From Zingiber officinale (Eukaryota > Streptophyta > Magnoliopsida > Zingiberales > Zingiberaceae), in the NCBI RefSeq assembly GCF_018446385.1, contig NC_055988.1, forward strand, positions 161,646,209-161,710,208: DNA of 64,000 nucleotides, read 5' to 3'. Under the pieces are notes generated by a model. That model made no database searches and was not told the origin of the DNA. It was given only the letters and a program-made list of their open reading frames with translations. Positions 10,138-22,581 of this stretch are shown in pieces. The position numbers were made by a program, and so were the translations under genes. Position 1 is the stretch's first letter; every line of letters starts with the position of its first letter.

Positions 10138-10960
10138 TGATCCTGTCTGAACCAGAAGTCAACAGACGCTGGGCACGTGGCGCTCTACTCCTCGCTGATG
10201 TAGATCTCCGCTAATGTAAATCTCCAACTGGTGGCGCGATGCTCCGGCTAACCTGCACAGAAGTCGGGCCGGGAAGGGGGTTCCCGGCGGCGACCCTCCG
10301 ATGCTCAAGTCAGGTAAATTACGATGAACAAGGTGACTCCCAAAGTCTTAGAATACTTGGAAAAAAAAATCCTCCCCGCCGGCGAAGTATGAGGCTCTTT
10401 ATATAGAACTGTGAAGGGTTTGGACACATATACCGAGGTGCATACGTGTCCTCTGTCATTTCCTAAGTATGCGGCTGTCAGAAAGTTTACCTGACCCATA
10501 TCGCTACAGTCAAAGCATGCCCTTGATGGGATAGCAGAATCCCCTGTCACAAGATTTGGAGCATGGCACACACGTGAAACCTACCGGTTGTCAGAGAAAG
10601 AAGTCCCCTGTCCTTTTCCCTTGCTCCAAACTTGTCGTCCGGGCGGACAGCTCCCTCAACATCCGGCCGGACATCCGAAGTGGTTTACTTATGCTTTGTG
10701 GAGACTAATAAGCAGGGGTGCTTCATGACTTTGGTCGGTCAAAAGGTCAGCTCGGTCCATGACCTTTTCAACTGAGCGTCGGAACCACGATTTGACAGGG
10801 TGCCTTCCAACCATAAGTGCGAGCCGGCCGGCAGTCCGGTCGGACCGGCCGTCTACGGCCGTCCGTCCGGTCGGACCACTCTCCCCGGATGGGCGGCTGC
10901 TCCGGTGACTTCCACTGGGCGTTGACTTTGCAGGGGGGGCCCGCTCTTACTACCGGATCA
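10138..10960 (-). repeat. Tat1 5' LTR (823 bp)
   Basis: Begins TGATCCGGTAGTA and ends ACAGGATCA on the minus strand, so its terminal hexamers are inverted (TGATCC / GGATCA). A TATA box (TATATAAAG) lies at 10397-10405 on the minus strand, with TSS expected just below. It would drive gag-pol. Confidence 0.92.
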
Positions 10961-11310
10961 ATATATATATAGAAAAAGGGGGGAGAGAAAAGTTAAAGTT
11001 AAACATGTTTTCAAAAATTAAGAAAAATTTAAAATATGTTATCAAGAGAGCCTTAGTTTTCCAAAGAGCATGTCAATTTCAGGAGGAGAGCCTTAACTAA
11101 AGGGGAGTGTTTTTTTAACTTATGAAAAACTTAAACTTACTCTTTAAACTTGTGAAAAACATTAACTTGTGTGTTTAACTAAGGGGGAGCATTGAACTTG
11201 TCTTTAAATCTTTAACTTGATGTTTAAACTTAAAAATACTTTTCGTATGCTATGTTCTTTATGTTTTACTTAACTTTGAACTAGGTTATCATAAAATAAA
11301 AAGAAAAAGA
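10961..11310 (+). mobile_element. 3' internal end of an older LTR element, interrupted by Tat1
   Basis: Non-coding, AT-rich, with AAGGGGAGTG and AAGGGGGAGCATTG purine blocks typical of the region before a 3' LTR, and a polypurine tract (AAAAAGAAAAAGAT, about 11297-11310) directly before the LTR at 11311. The rest of the element is left of Tat1, outside the window. Confidence 0.6.
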
Positions 11311-12231
11311 TTATTGGTGCTAGAAGCACATGATAATCGAACCTAGTTTTCATATTGACAAAAGGTTCAAAGTTAAGTTGTGATCCAATAAGCTTGACTA
11401 AGAGTACAAGAAAGTCCTAATTGAGGCTAGACAAAGAAGTCTTGGTCAAATGAACTGGGCAAAAAAGTCCTGGTCAAGTGGATTGGGTAGAAGACTTGAT
11501 AGATCAAGAATGACAAACAAAAGTCCTAGGGGTCGAGGACACTAGGTGGGAAGCTCTAGGGGTCGATGACACCAGACAGAAGTCTAGATGGGTTGAGGGT
11601 CGAACATTTAGCTAGAAGTAATCTCTCCTGAGAGGAGTGAACAAGGATGCGTTCCTCAAGAGGGAACAGTAGATGTTAGTCTAACCTAGGGTTTCATTAG
11701 AAACCTAAAAGTCAAGACCAAAAGTCCAAATTGGACTGACTACTATACGTTTTGACAGATAGAACTTTGCCAAGGTCACACCATGCCAGCCTTGATTGAG
11801 GCGCTTGGAAGGAATCCATGTACCTTGAAAGGCCTATAAAAGAAGGGTTCAACTAGCACCTCAATCATTAATTACTCTACAACTTCTGTACTTGTGCACT
11901 GCTCTAAAAACTACTCTACAACATTGAAACACTTCTTCGACAACCAACGCTCAAGATTCTACATTATTTGATTGTTGGTATAAGTATTATTGTTGTCTTC
12001 AATTGTATTCCATATTTGTACTCTTCGTGCTTTTAGTGGATTTTCCAATGAAAGCGATCAATGATCGCGGACTTTGGACTAGCAGTTCTCGAGCTATAAA
12101 CCAAGTAAAAATAAAGGTGTTAATCTTGTGCTTGTTCTCTTTTATTTTCCCCTATATAATCTCTAGTTTCTTAAAAAAGCAAAAAAGTGATGTGCGTTAT
12201 TCACTCCTCTAGTGCTTTCTACGATCCTACA
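11311..12231 (+). repeat. 3' LTR of the older element (921 bp)
   Basis: Starts TTATTGGTGC (first bases mutated from TGTTGGTGC) and ends ATCCTACA. The first ~70 bases align with the solo LTR at 43844 (GATAATCGAACCTAG... / GACGATCGAACCTGAG...), including TTCAAAGTTAAG. A TATAAAAGAAGG box is at about 11836. Confidence 0.7.
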
Positions 12232-14285
12232 TAAGGTTTGTCCCAACTAGGACACGATCTTACCACTTTACTATATGAGCTTATCTCAACTTCCTTGCCA
12301 AATATTTAGTCCTCTAAATCTATTTAGACTTTCTCTGGCCCTGTTTATGTTGGTGTAGTTAGCATCAATAGTCAAACTTAGATTTTGATGAATGATAAAT
12401 GGATTAAAATTAGATGTTGCGTTATCTAATGCTCTTACCAAGTGTGCAAGACTTGACGGGTCTAGAGAACCTGACACCAGGCTAAAATCTAGCTAGGTCT
12501 ATTGGACCTTATAGCTGGTGGGAAACTCATATAGGTCAGAAGGACCAATATCTAGTAGAAAGTCCAGCTAGGTCTATGAGACCTAACAGCTGGCTGAAGT
12601 CCAGTTAGGTCTGCAGACTTGACAACTAGCGGGAAGACCTGATGAGTCAAAAGACAAGTCAAGTGACTGTAAATAGTAAGTGAGGTAAGTCACTAGAGAA
12701 GAGTGATCCAATGAGGATGAGTCCCAGATAGAGACTTTAAGTGCTGGTCCAACTTAAATTCATTTTAGAAGTCTAAGCTGAGACTATAACTAGATCCTGA
12801 TCTTGGGAAGATAGGATCTAATTAATAATCTTATTAAATTATGATAACTCTATTTTACAGGTTAAATATCTTTATGTTAGACTAATAAGATTTTACAGGA
12901 GCAAAAATAAAGTAAAGCCTCGGATGAAAAGTATCTGAGTAGCTTCGAAGGGTCGAGGAGGCAACTCGGAGCTACGCAGAGGTGCCCTAGATCCAGAGGA
13001 GGTGCCCTTGCGCGGATGAACTTTGAGGATAAAGTTCTCACGGTATGAAAGCACCCTAGGGTGAGATGGAGACACCTCGAAGCTGCATGGAGGCGCCTCA
13101 GAGTTGTGTGGAGGCACCTCGGAACGCCTGAAAGGTGCCCTCGAGTGGATAGAAGTCGTAGTCCGCATGACTTATCATTACCAAAGCTTAAGGGATGAGA
13201 TTTACACCTGGAGGTGCCTTAGATAAAGTTGGAGGTGCCCTCAATGCTTCTTAAAAGCATTATCCGACTAGAATTCAAGTGACTACTTCTTCCTGAGCTA
13301 CTATGACTCTTCTGCTGCTCCGAATACGCCGTGCTACTACTGCACTACTACTCCATGACATCCAATCACTACCGATAGATCGATACCGACACACGACCTT
13401 GTTTAGACTATATACTTCTAAGTGTTGGTAACAATTTCATATTTTTTACATCTTTCATACTTGCAAAAGGAAAGTGTAGGTTGTTACACTTTCCTATTTT
13501 TTATACTTGTACTTGATTCTCTCTTCCGACAGTTCTGGAAGAGGATTATAATGGATTTTCCATCGATATGGTCTGAGGGATCATGGATCTTGGGGTAGGA
13601 GTCGCCGAAAACTATAAATCAAGTAACCGATCGATTCTTATGTTCTACTTTGCATGTTTTTGTTTCTTTCTTTTTGTTGCACTTTGTTTTAAATCATTAA
13701 AAGACTCTATTTTTAAAAACACATATGATTCACCCCTCTTCTCACATGCTCATCGATCCTAAAATTTAGTATATGATCAACTTGATCAACTAAGACTTTC
13801 TTGCATACTAAGTTAATATAGTAGATATAAAATTGTAAAGTAAAGTAGTGTTAGCTGCATTCAAGATTTGTTGATCTGATCAACTTATGTCACACTTGCT
13901 TGGATTTTACTCCTCCAAGACTTCTCATTACTTAGGGTTATCTCCCCCTAGAGTTTTCCTTTACTTAAAGTTCACTCCTCTAAAACTTCTCATTACCTAG
14001 GGTTACCTCCCTTACGATTTCCCCTTGCTTAGAGTGCATTCCTCTAAGACTTCTTATTACTTAAGGTTATCTCACTCTAAGATTTTCCTTTACCTAACCT
14101 CTAGTTATGACTTCTCACTTGTCTAATCTTAGTTAGGATTTTCCCTTACCTGACCTTTAGTTAGGACTAGTCACTCGGTATATTTCTCACCCTTGCTAGT
14201 CATCTAGTCAACTTTGACCAAACCAGACTCCATTAAATATATTATCAAATAAACATCAAAATCTTGGAGGTCAATTGCACCAACA
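12232..14285 (-). repeat. LTR relic, interrupted at 12348-13759
   Basis: The right end TTGCACCAACA (14275-14285) is, on the minus strand, the same TGTTGGTGCAAT start as the big LTR at 29927. 13900-14160 holds imperfect ~70-bp repeats of CTAAGACTTCTCATTACTTAGG-like sequence, matching the short repeats in that LTR. The left boundary is uncertain. Confidence 0.45.
12348..13759 (+). repeat. Degraded solo LTR (about 1.4 kb)
   Basis: Starts TGTTGGTGTAGTTAGC, followed by TTTTGATGAATGA as in the minus-strand LTR at 22290. 12460-12640 carries the CAGCTAGGTCTATNGGACC minisatellite, and 12940-13250 a GAGGTGCCCT/AGGCGCCTC-like block. The U5-like part ends with a degraded GATCCTAAA. I find no clear 5-bp target duplication. 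Confidence 0.6.
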
Positions 14286-14885
14286 AGATATCACCATTGA
14301 TTTGAGGTCTTATGGGTAAAGCCCAAAAATAAATCCATAAGGGTTTAGGCTCAAAGTGAACAATATCATATTATTGTGGAGATATGTGAGTTCTTTAAAT
14401 TCTAACAAAATGAGATGGGAGCAGTCACACCCTCTCAAGAGGCTCTGCTGGTGGTGAAGGGAAGCTGGGATGGCATGGTAGTATGGTGGAGAGGGAGGCT
14501 GCGAGGGGAGTAGTCCTAGAGAGCAAGTGTGTATTGGATTTTAGATCATGAGGTAGTTATGTTGAGGTTTGATCGTCACCATCATCGGTCCATTGGAGTC
14601 TCCACTGGTATCATTAAGCGATGGAGAAGGAGAAGCATGGGTGGCGAAGAATACCTCACTCTGAGTTCAGCCTACACGTGGAGGTCGTTGGTGGAGGATT
14701 AGGGTACGGACGGTTGATTGGGAGTCTTTCGGGACGTTGCAAATGGTCAAAGATGAGAAGCTACGACTGATGGAATCACATGAATGATGATAGCGTGCAT
14801 TGGTGATGAGGGATATATGGCTGTGATTATGTTTTGTGATTGTATTGAGTTTGTGTCTGCTTGACAATGATGTAAGTTGATGACC
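14286..14885. other. No gene recognised
   Basis: Mixed composition with a G-rich stretch at 14440-14700. No splice-framed ORF, terminal repeat or domain that I can support. Confidence 0.4.
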
Positions 14886-15323
14886 ATGTGTATACAACAA
14901 CCCATAGACAATGTTATAGGCATCCCTCTGATTTACCAGATGTCAATACAAGACAAGTATGGACTAGTAGTAACATTCGTTCTTGTATATTTTTTTATAA
15001 TATATAATTATCTTTTTCATTGGAAAAAAATGATGATATTTATATCCCAAATAATTACTATGACTTCTAATAATATTGGCCAACGATGAAAAGGACATCT
15101 CTTTATGTGTATACAACAACCCATAGACAATGTTATAGGCATCCCTCTGATTTACCAGATGTCAATACAAGACAAGTATGGACTAGTAGTAACATTCGTT
15201 CTTGTATATTTTTTTATAATATATAATTATCTTTTTCATTGGAAAAAAATGATGATATTTATATCCCAAATAATTACTATGACTTCTAATAATATTGGCC
15301 AACGATGAAAAGGACATCTCTTT
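14886..15323. repeat. Perfect tandem duplication of 219 bp
   Basis: 14886-15104 and 15105-15323 appear identical, both beginning ATGTGTATACAACAACCC and ending ACATCTCTTT. A third unit starts for about 15 bases (aaggacatctcttta...). No hallmarks of a transposon. The short frames inside are AT-rich and unlikely to be genes. Confidence 0.95.
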
Positions 15324-17942
15324 ATATGCGCTTCTTTTTGATTTTTTTTCTTAAAAGGATATCCACTGTTAAAATTGCACAACTACCTTTAAGTACATAA
15401 TTTTACCTTTTTGACATACCAGTTTTAAATTTTTGACAATTAATTTCAAATTACCATGAACTCTTCAGACATGTTTAATAATATTTATATTATAATAGTT
15501 ATGATTTCATATTTATTATAATATTTACTTAAGTATGCTATGATTTAATAGTCAGTAAAACTCAGATTTGATAGGTTCTCCTAATATTTACATCATAATA
15601 ATTATGAAATCGTAATTATTATTATTCAGATTTGTATTATTCAATAATATTCATATTATAATAACTATGATTTATAACTATTACAATATAAATTTGTTCT
15701 GTTCAATAATATTCTCATTATATTAGATAAAAAAAACATAACTGTTATAAGTATGATAATAGATATATTTAGGATTTAATTGTAGGAAATAATAATATCG
15801 ATTTTTACAGCTATATTATTTTACCAGGCGATAAGTAAGACGTTTTTTTTGTTAAATAAATAATAAAAAATCAGGATGTTCATGTAATAGTTAAGAAAAC
15901 TCATCTTTTAATTTTTTTTCTTCTAATATTTTCAATTTCAATCTTACATGCGAGCCCATTTTTACGTCGTCTAGGTGTGTTTTGTAAATTTGCAGTCAGT
16001 CAGGATGAAAAGGCTAATCGATGCATGCAGAAAGACAAAGGCAAAGAGCTAGTGAACTCATAAGTGCCAACGTTTTTGTCGCACCGCGCGAATCGCGCGC
16101 GGGCTGTCCTCTCCTCTGTCTCTCTCCTCTCGCCCTGTGCCAATGCCTGATGGCCGATGTGACAGCGCCGTGTGCTGCTGCTGCTGCTGCTTCAGCGTCC
16201 GGCTGCGCGTCTTGGCGCTGGAGCCCCGAGTTGTCAGCCACCGTCCAATCTGCGACAGGCATGGAGGCACGGCAGCGGTGGCTAATCAAAGGCCAGTATC
16301 AGACTCAGGACCCACGCACCATCATTTCGCTTTACATGTCCGTCGCTACTTTTATTGAATTCATTCTCTTCCATCGACAAGAGCCTCAGATTTAGTTGAC
16401 CAACTGCTCCAAAAAAACCGGTCACGATAATAATTACCAGGCCAGCTGCAGTGTAAATTTGGTGCGAGTTCTGACCGTCCCAAGTGAGACGAGTTCGACA
16501 CGCGGTCGTTCATCCTCATTTCTCACTCTTCTGTTGGGCTGCAGCACTGCAGTGAGAGAAGTCTTGTAGGCTTAGAGCCTACTCGAGGCCCAGTAGGCTA
16601 TATTCTCCAACAAGTGCACCTATATGCTTATTATCTAGATATACATGCTTACAAGATTATCATGACTAGCTAGAGACATTTTATAGCATTGCTACATAAT
16701 TTAGAATTATCCCACATATTCCTCTATTTATCAAAAAGCAACAATGCTATTAGGATCTTTTAATACAATATACTAGTTGCTTAAATTTAACAAAATTATA
16801 AATAAAAAATAATTTTATTCAAAATTTTTGCTTACCTGTTTGTGTTTAGAAAATTATCAACAACATAGTCAATTGAAGAGTAGGCAAACTTATAAAATCT
16901 AAGTTAGGTCGACTTGTAAGCTTTAGTAGGCCAACCGTTGATTGAGATAACTTAAATGTTTTGTTATATCAACTTAAAATATATGTTGGGGGCTCCCGTG
17001 ATCGAATTCCTTGAGTTAGGCCAACCTAGATATTTTGATTGGCCCTACATAGGTTTAATAAAAGCGATCGTTCGGACTTTGATATGAATTTTTTTAATTG
17101 TTTTAGTGAGACTTGCATGAAAAACATCTCCTCTTTGTTTTTTTTAATATAGATCAAACATCTAGTTTATTGGATCGATTAATTTTAAAGATGATGATTT
17201 TTATTCTATAAAAATTTTCTATTACCTTATAAGGTAAATTCAAAAGTACTCATAATGGAAGATTCAATAGTCTAATATCTCAGATTATCATCCCACTAGA
17301 AAAAAAAATATCCTACATTATATCGGGAAATCGAACCATGAATATTTAAGAAATTATATGAACATGCTGTTACTATACCATAGATAGCCCGGGGGTTAAA
17401 AAAAAAATTTCTACTCTTGATCCACATGTGATGAAGTGCAACTAGATCATTAAGGATCTTGCATGGTAATTACTTAGTAACTTATTATATTCTCATCTTA
17501 GGATTAGTTATATTTATAAGGTGAGGTAAAAGTTTATTTTGTCTTAATTATATATTCATTTTATATTGGCTTGAGAGGGTGATTTTTTTTTTAAAAAAAT
17601 AGAGGATATCTAAAAATAATTTAATTATCTAGCTGGTATCATTCGCTAAAAGAGTAAAAGCTCTACAATACTTAGTGCTTGCCAGTACAATTGAGCTGGG
17701 TCACAATAAGTTGTGCAAAGATACTCAGTCGGTTGCTCAACTTGAGAAAGTCTATCGTGAGGGTGTGGTTTCATCTAGATAAAGTCTCATGTTCATTTTT
17801 TTTTTCCTAATTTAAGCATTCGCTCTGCGAATGAGTCTCGTATTCTTATTGATCAAGCTTGCTAATGGATTTTGATATTTGGATAAAATATTTAAGTTAG
17901 GATTACTTTTGTATCTGATGTGTGATGTGTGTTTAATGTTTT
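15324..17942. other. AT-rich intergenic DNA with a GC-rich island
   Basis: 15324-15960 and 16600-17942 are AT-rich with no supported feature. About 16010-16330 is sharply GC-rich, with a CGCGCGAATCGCGCGCG inverted repeat and a (CTG)5-type microsatellite at about 16171-16188. That looks like the promoter or leader of a former gene, but I see no coherent coding frame. Confidence 0.4.
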
Positions 17943-18048
17943 GCAGGGACTTGATTGAATACACACAAAGATTAGGCATACCAAGGTTTGATATTAACTT
18001 AGCTGAGGGATCGATGCATCTGAGAAATTTACACCTGACAAGGGATAT
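17943..18048 (+). pseudogene. Exon-like segment split by the copia insertion (left half)
   Basis: TTTTGCAG (acceptor-like) precedes an open frame from about 17946 (RDLIEYTQRLGIPRFDINLA...). It reaches the insertion at 18048. Across the 5-bp target duplication the same frame continues at 24436 for about 11 codons to AAAG|GTAAAC, a donor-like site near 24464. I do not recognise the protein. It could be chance. Confidence 0.25.
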
Positions 18049-18558
18049 TGTTGAAACTAATAGATGAAGAAAAGAAATAAAATAGAGAATAATTCTTTGA
18101 TTGATATTTACTAAAGTCAATAAATTTATTTATACAAGTTGCCTAAACAATAATAGAAAGATTAATGGGGTGTTTGGTTTGCGTTTTCTACGCTGTTTTC
18201 TGTTTTTATTTTCTGAGAAAATAGAAAACACGTTTGGTTTGCGTTTTCCACGTTCATTTTTAAGAAAATGAGAGAGCGTTTTCTAAGAAAACGAAAAACG
18301 CAGAAAAGTCATTTTCTAAAAAACGAAAAATACGGGTTTTTCAGAAAATGAAAATGAAAATGGGACAAACCAAACACACCCTTAATATGACATATAATTT
18401 ATAAGCATAGCAATAAATATAATAGATTTGGAAGTATTATTTTTGCTATTTGATTCATGTCGATATTGATTGTGATGCTGATCGTGATTGTGATGCCAAA
18501 TATAATAAATATTAATTGATTGAAATCACTTCAAGATTATTTTCCATTATCGCCATTA
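18049..18558 (-). repeat. Copia 3' LTR with two MITE insertions
   Basis: Without the 215-bp MITE and one TSD it is about 290 bp, matching the 291-bp partner at 24140-24430. The second MITE sits at its inner border. Confidence 0.88.
18167..18381. mobile_element. Fold-back MITE, 215 bp, TSD ttaat
   Basis: Terminal inverted repeats GGGGTGTTTGGTTTG and CAAACCAAACACACCC. TTAAT lies on both sides (18162-18166, 18382-18386). The partner LTR at about 24255 lacks the insert and has one copy of the site, which proves insertion. The interior is itself an AAAACG/CGTTTT-rich inverted repeat. The TIR resembles PIF/Harbinger-type MITEs, though the 5-bp duplication leaves the superfamily open. Confidence 0.85.
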
Positions 18559-18562
18559 CCCC

Positions 18563-18952
18563 TAGGGGTGAGTATTCAGTTAAAACCAAACCGAACTGAA
18601 TATTTTTTTTTGAACAAATCGAACCGAACCAATTTTCAATAAAAACTGAACTGAACCGAATTTTCAATAAAATCGAATAAATCGAACCAAATAAACCGAT
18701 TTTTTATAAAAATTTGATTTGGCTTAATAAAAATTTGGTTTGGTCTAAAATTTATAGTCTAAAAAACTGATTTGGTTCAAAAATTCCGTCTATTCGATTT
18801 AATCAAATAAAAAAATTCAAACCCGAACCCGAACCGAATTAACCGATTTTTTAGAAATAAAAAACCGAATTTCCAAATAAACCGAACCGAATTTTTAAAT
18901 TCGATCGATTTAATCGATTTATTTGGTTTAATCGAACTTTTGCTCACCCCTA
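18563..18952. mobile_element. hAT-type MITE, 390 bp, TSD attacccc
   Basis: Terminal inverted repeats TAGGGGTGAG / CTCACCCCTA with an 8-bp target duplication ATTACCCC (18555-18562, 18953-18960). Length of the duplication fits hAT elements. The interior is full of AACCGAACCGAA-type repeats. It landed across the LTR/polypurine-tract junction of the copia element. Confidence 0.88.
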
Positions 18953-18960
18953 ATTACCCC

Positions 18961-20811
18961 CAATAAACTCAACTGGAGTGTCTGAACGTTGAGTTTGAGT
19001 GCTAATTTGGTGAAACGTTGCTTGGATAATGACTTTGTAAATATATTAGCAATTTGATCTTCAGTAATGATGTAAGAAACTAAAAGTTGTCGAGTTGTTG
19101 CACGCTTATAAATAAAATAAAAATCAATCTCTACATACTTGATACGAGCATGAAAAATAGGATTTGCCTCAAGATAAGTTGCTCTAATATTATCACACCA
19201 GATTTTAGATGCAGCAGTTGGGGAAAAGTGTAATTCAGAAAGAAGAGATTGTAGCTAAATAATTTCTGACGTCACATTAGCTATAGCTTTATATTTAGCT
19301 TCAGTGCTTGAGCGAGAGACTGTAGGTTGTTTCTTTGAAAGCTAGGAAATAATATTTCACCCAAGAAATATAGCATATTCACTAATAGAACGTCTATTTT
19401 CAGGAGATCCAGCCCAATATGCATCACTGCAGGTAATTAACTCGCATGAGGACTAACGATATAAAAGAAGATCATGTAAAATAGTGCCTTTGAGATATCG
19501 AAAATTTTTTTTAACACCTTCCCAATGATGTTCAGTAGGAGCATATATAAATTGATAGGCACGATCCACAACGAAAGTAATATCGGGTCATGTAATGATG
19601 ATATATTGTAGGGCACTAGCGATGCTTTAGTAGATCTGAGAGTCAGATATTAAATAGGAGAATGAAGGTGTAGTGAAACCACCTTCAATGATTGGTGTGG
19701 AGTAGGATGTGCACCATCCATTTTAGCTTGCTGTAAAAGTCTAGTAATATATTTGCTTTAAGAGAGAAGACAACCTTCAGAATGAGAGAGAAACTCCATG
19801 CCAAGGAAAAAATGAGCATTGCCAAGATCTCGAATAGAAAACTCTTCACGAGAAGATGGGGAAAAGTAGTAATGTCATTTTGATCACTACCAGTTATTAA
19901 TATATCATCCACATAAATTAGAATAAATTTTAAAAATTCCTCATTACATTTGTAAAATAGGGAAGAGTCAGTTTTTGAACCAGAAAACCCCTAAGTATGA
20001 AGCCAGGTAGGTAGATGATGAAACCATGCACGAGATGCTTGCCGAAGACCATGTATAGATTTCTAAAATTGACACATATGTGTTGGAAGTTGTGGGTGGA
20101 TGAATCCAGGTGGTTGCTCCATATAAATAGTTCTTCAAGGTGTTCATAAAGGAAAGCATTGGAAACATCTAATTGTCATATCGACCAATTGGAGCTAATA
20201 GCTATAGATAGTAACAATCTGATAGTTATAATTTTAATGAATGGACTAAAAGTATCATTGAATTCAATACATGGTTGTTGATTAAAGCCTTTAGCAATAA
20301 TGTGAGCTTTGTAACGTTTAATAGATCCATACGCATGATACTTAATTTGGTAAACTCATTTAGAGTCCACAATATTCATAGATGGAGTACGAGGAACTAA
20401 GCTCCAGGTTGCATTGCAAAAAAGAGCATCAAATTTTATAGTCATCGCAGCATGCCAATTTGAATCTTTGACTACCTGCTCAGAGCTAGAAGGTTCAATA
20501 AAATTTAAAGAAGCAATAAGAGCACGTGGAAGATGATAACGAGTGGAAACTGGTTGACATCATGCATAAATATTGCATGGAGGAAGCATTCACTGAGGAG
20601 TATCATCATCAAAGATATTCGGAGATGAGTGGTTAGACGGGTGAGAATGAAAACTAGAGATTGGATCACCACTAGCCACTGAGTTTATAGGAATATATGG
20701 AGATGGAGCATGACCCAAGATACTATACCCCATTGTACTTTAATATGTCCTGATGAATCAATATGTGGGGATTCTAGTATATTACTCGATGATATTAGAT
20801 AGGTGCCTTAA
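18961..20811 (-). pseudogene. Copia reverse transcriptase and RNase H remnants
   Basis: YVDD lies at 19904-19915, in the context IYVDDILITGSDQ. Upstream (20000-20170) are FMNTLKNYLY and WSSASISCMV-like fragments that match the palm region of copia RT. RNase H-like sequence follows towards 18980. No frame is open for more than about 90 codons. Confidence 0.75.
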
Positions 20812-22581
20812 TTATTTAAAGAAGGATCCGAGGTAGCAATTGCAAATGAAAAAAAAAAAAGATTCATCAAAAGTAACATGTCGATAAATATATATCCGTA
20901 TAATCGAAATATGGAGGCAACAATACCCATGATATAGATTACTATAACCAAGGAAAACATATTGTAGAGAGCGAGGGTTTAACTTGTGTTTAGAGTAAGA
21001 TCGTAGCCAATGATAACATGTGCAACCAAAGATATGAAATAAAGAGTAATTTGGAAGACGATTATAAAGTCTTTCCAATGAGCACTTATTTTAAAGTAGT
21101 AGAGTGAGTAAACGATTGATAAGGTAGATTGCAGTTTGGACAGTATCATCCCAAAATTTAAGTGGAACTGAGGCATGATTAAGAAGAGCTAAGGCAGTTT
21201 CAACCACATGACAATGTTTTTGTTGGATCATGATCGTTCGATAGAGGGGGGTGAATATCGATAACAGAAAACTTTCGAAAAGAGTAAGCACAGCGGAAAG
21301 ACAAAAGACAAGCCAACGAAGACACAACGATTTATATGGTTCAGAGCCTTTGGCGACTCCTACTCCAAGGCCCGCACATGAGGGTGCTTTCGATGGGCAA
21401 TCACTATCAATTCGAAAATAGAATTACAAGATTAAAGTACAAGAACTGATAGAAAGAAAATACCGACTATAGAATAAAAAATAAAAGACAACACTGAGTC
21501 AGAGATCTTTTCGCAGCGTCGCAGGAGCACAGAGAAGTGGATCTTGAATTCTGAGTTGTTTTGTGAGCTTCGCCTTTGACCCTCCTTATATAGGAGGCTC
21601 GGGGCGCTTGGAACTTTCAGTGCGCCTCGACCATGACGTAGCCGACTCAACCAGGAGGCTCCACGTGCCGACGACGTGAGGAGGATAAACTTTGCCTACG
21701 GGCGCCCGGGTACCTCCCGGGCACCCGGACCCAAGTTTCCAACAGACTCCTTCCTGCAAAAAACTTTAGTCCGAGGCAATTATACCATGCAACACAGATT
21801 GTTAGCACAGTTTTATAGATAAGGAAAACAGTAATTAGATTCCGTCTCTCCGAGACCGGAATCTAGTCAAGATCTCTACTTAGAGTTCTGAGATGGTTCT
21901 AAGTCGGATCGGCGCCTAAGTTCCCTTCCCGGGAAGGCGTCCTCACAATCACTCCTCTCCAGTGACTTATCTCCACTTACCTGCTAGACGTCCGGTCAGC
22001 CCTTCGACCCGTCTGGACTTCGTGCCAGCTATCTGGTCAGCCCGTCGACCTAGCTGGACTTCGTGCCAAACGTCCGGTCAGCCTGTCGACCCGTTTGGAC
22101 TTCGTGCCAGTTATCCGGTCGGCCCGTCGACCTAGCTGGGCTTCGTGCCAGACATCCGGTCAACCTGTTGACCTGTCTGGACTTCTCCTGCACACTCGGT
22201 CAGAATGTTAGATCAACAGCAAAACTAACTTAACATATTTTATCATTCATCAAAACTTGGGTTCGACCGTTAGTGCTAACCACACCAACAGTTTTCTCTC
22301 GGTGGATCCATTTTGTTCAGGAGTGTGCGGACAAGAGACTCAATAGAGGATGTTAGAGGAAGTAAGATGACGATGAAGTGCTTGATACTCTCTACCCCAA
22401 TCAGAATAAAGTGAGAGTATTTTACGATCAAAATAACACTCAACATGCTTTTGAAAATGATAAAAATATCGAAGAGATTAGATTTTATTTTCATAAAAAA
22501 AAATCCAAGTGAACTTGTTAAAGTTATCAATAAAAATAACATAATAAAGAAAATCCTAATTAGAAAGAATAAAGCAGGATC
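20812..22581 (-). pseudogene. Copia integrase remnant, split by solo LTR
   Basis: Right of the solo LTR is the core region; left of it lie KHCHVVETALALLNHASVPL (21140-21220) and the FHIFGCTCYHW...LQYVFLGYSNLYHGY block typical of the copia integrase end. The split is at 21221-22290. Confidence 0.75.
21221..22290 (-). repeat. Solo LTR (1070 bp), TSD gtttt
   Basis: On the minus strand starts TGTTGGTGTGGTTAGCAC and ends CATGATCCAACA. GTTTT flanks it on both sides (21216-21220, 22291-22295). 21980-22190 carries the GTCCGGTCAGCCCGTCGACC minisatellite. Same family as 43844-45097 and 56225-57558. Confidence 0.92.

Larger units (their letters stand above)
1..10960 (-). mobile_element. Tat-lineage Ty3/gypsy LTR retrotransposon (Tat1), 3' LTR cut by window edge
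   Basis: Seen: read on the minus strand, the order is 5' LTR (10138-10960), primer-binding site, gag, protease, reverse transcriptase, RNase H, a second RNase H, integrase, a tandem-repeat block, an opposite-strand ORF, a polypurine tract and the 3' LTR (ends at 325). Position 1 aligns with 10598, and both LTRs begin TGATCCGGTAGTA on the minus strand. Known: a second, archaeal-type RNase H, extra antisense ORFs and long repeat-rich 3' regions mark the Tat/Ogre group of plant gypsy elements. The copy is not autonomous: pol has three in-frame stops and gag and pol lie in different frames. It interrupts an older LTR element whose 3' part lies at 10961-12231. The outer end is off-window, so no target duplication can be checked. 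Confidence 0.93.

Noticed and set aside
1..10960. Endogenous pararetrovirus or envelope-bearing retrovirus
   Set aside because: Domain order, LTRs and dual RNase H fit a Tat-type gypsy element. No envelope, movement protein or coat protein was seen.
14877..15308. Two identical ~67-codon ORFs (MCIQQPIDNVIGIP...)
   Set aside because: Identity comes from the 219-bp tandem duplication. Hydrophobic, AT-rich composition and no homologue that I know.
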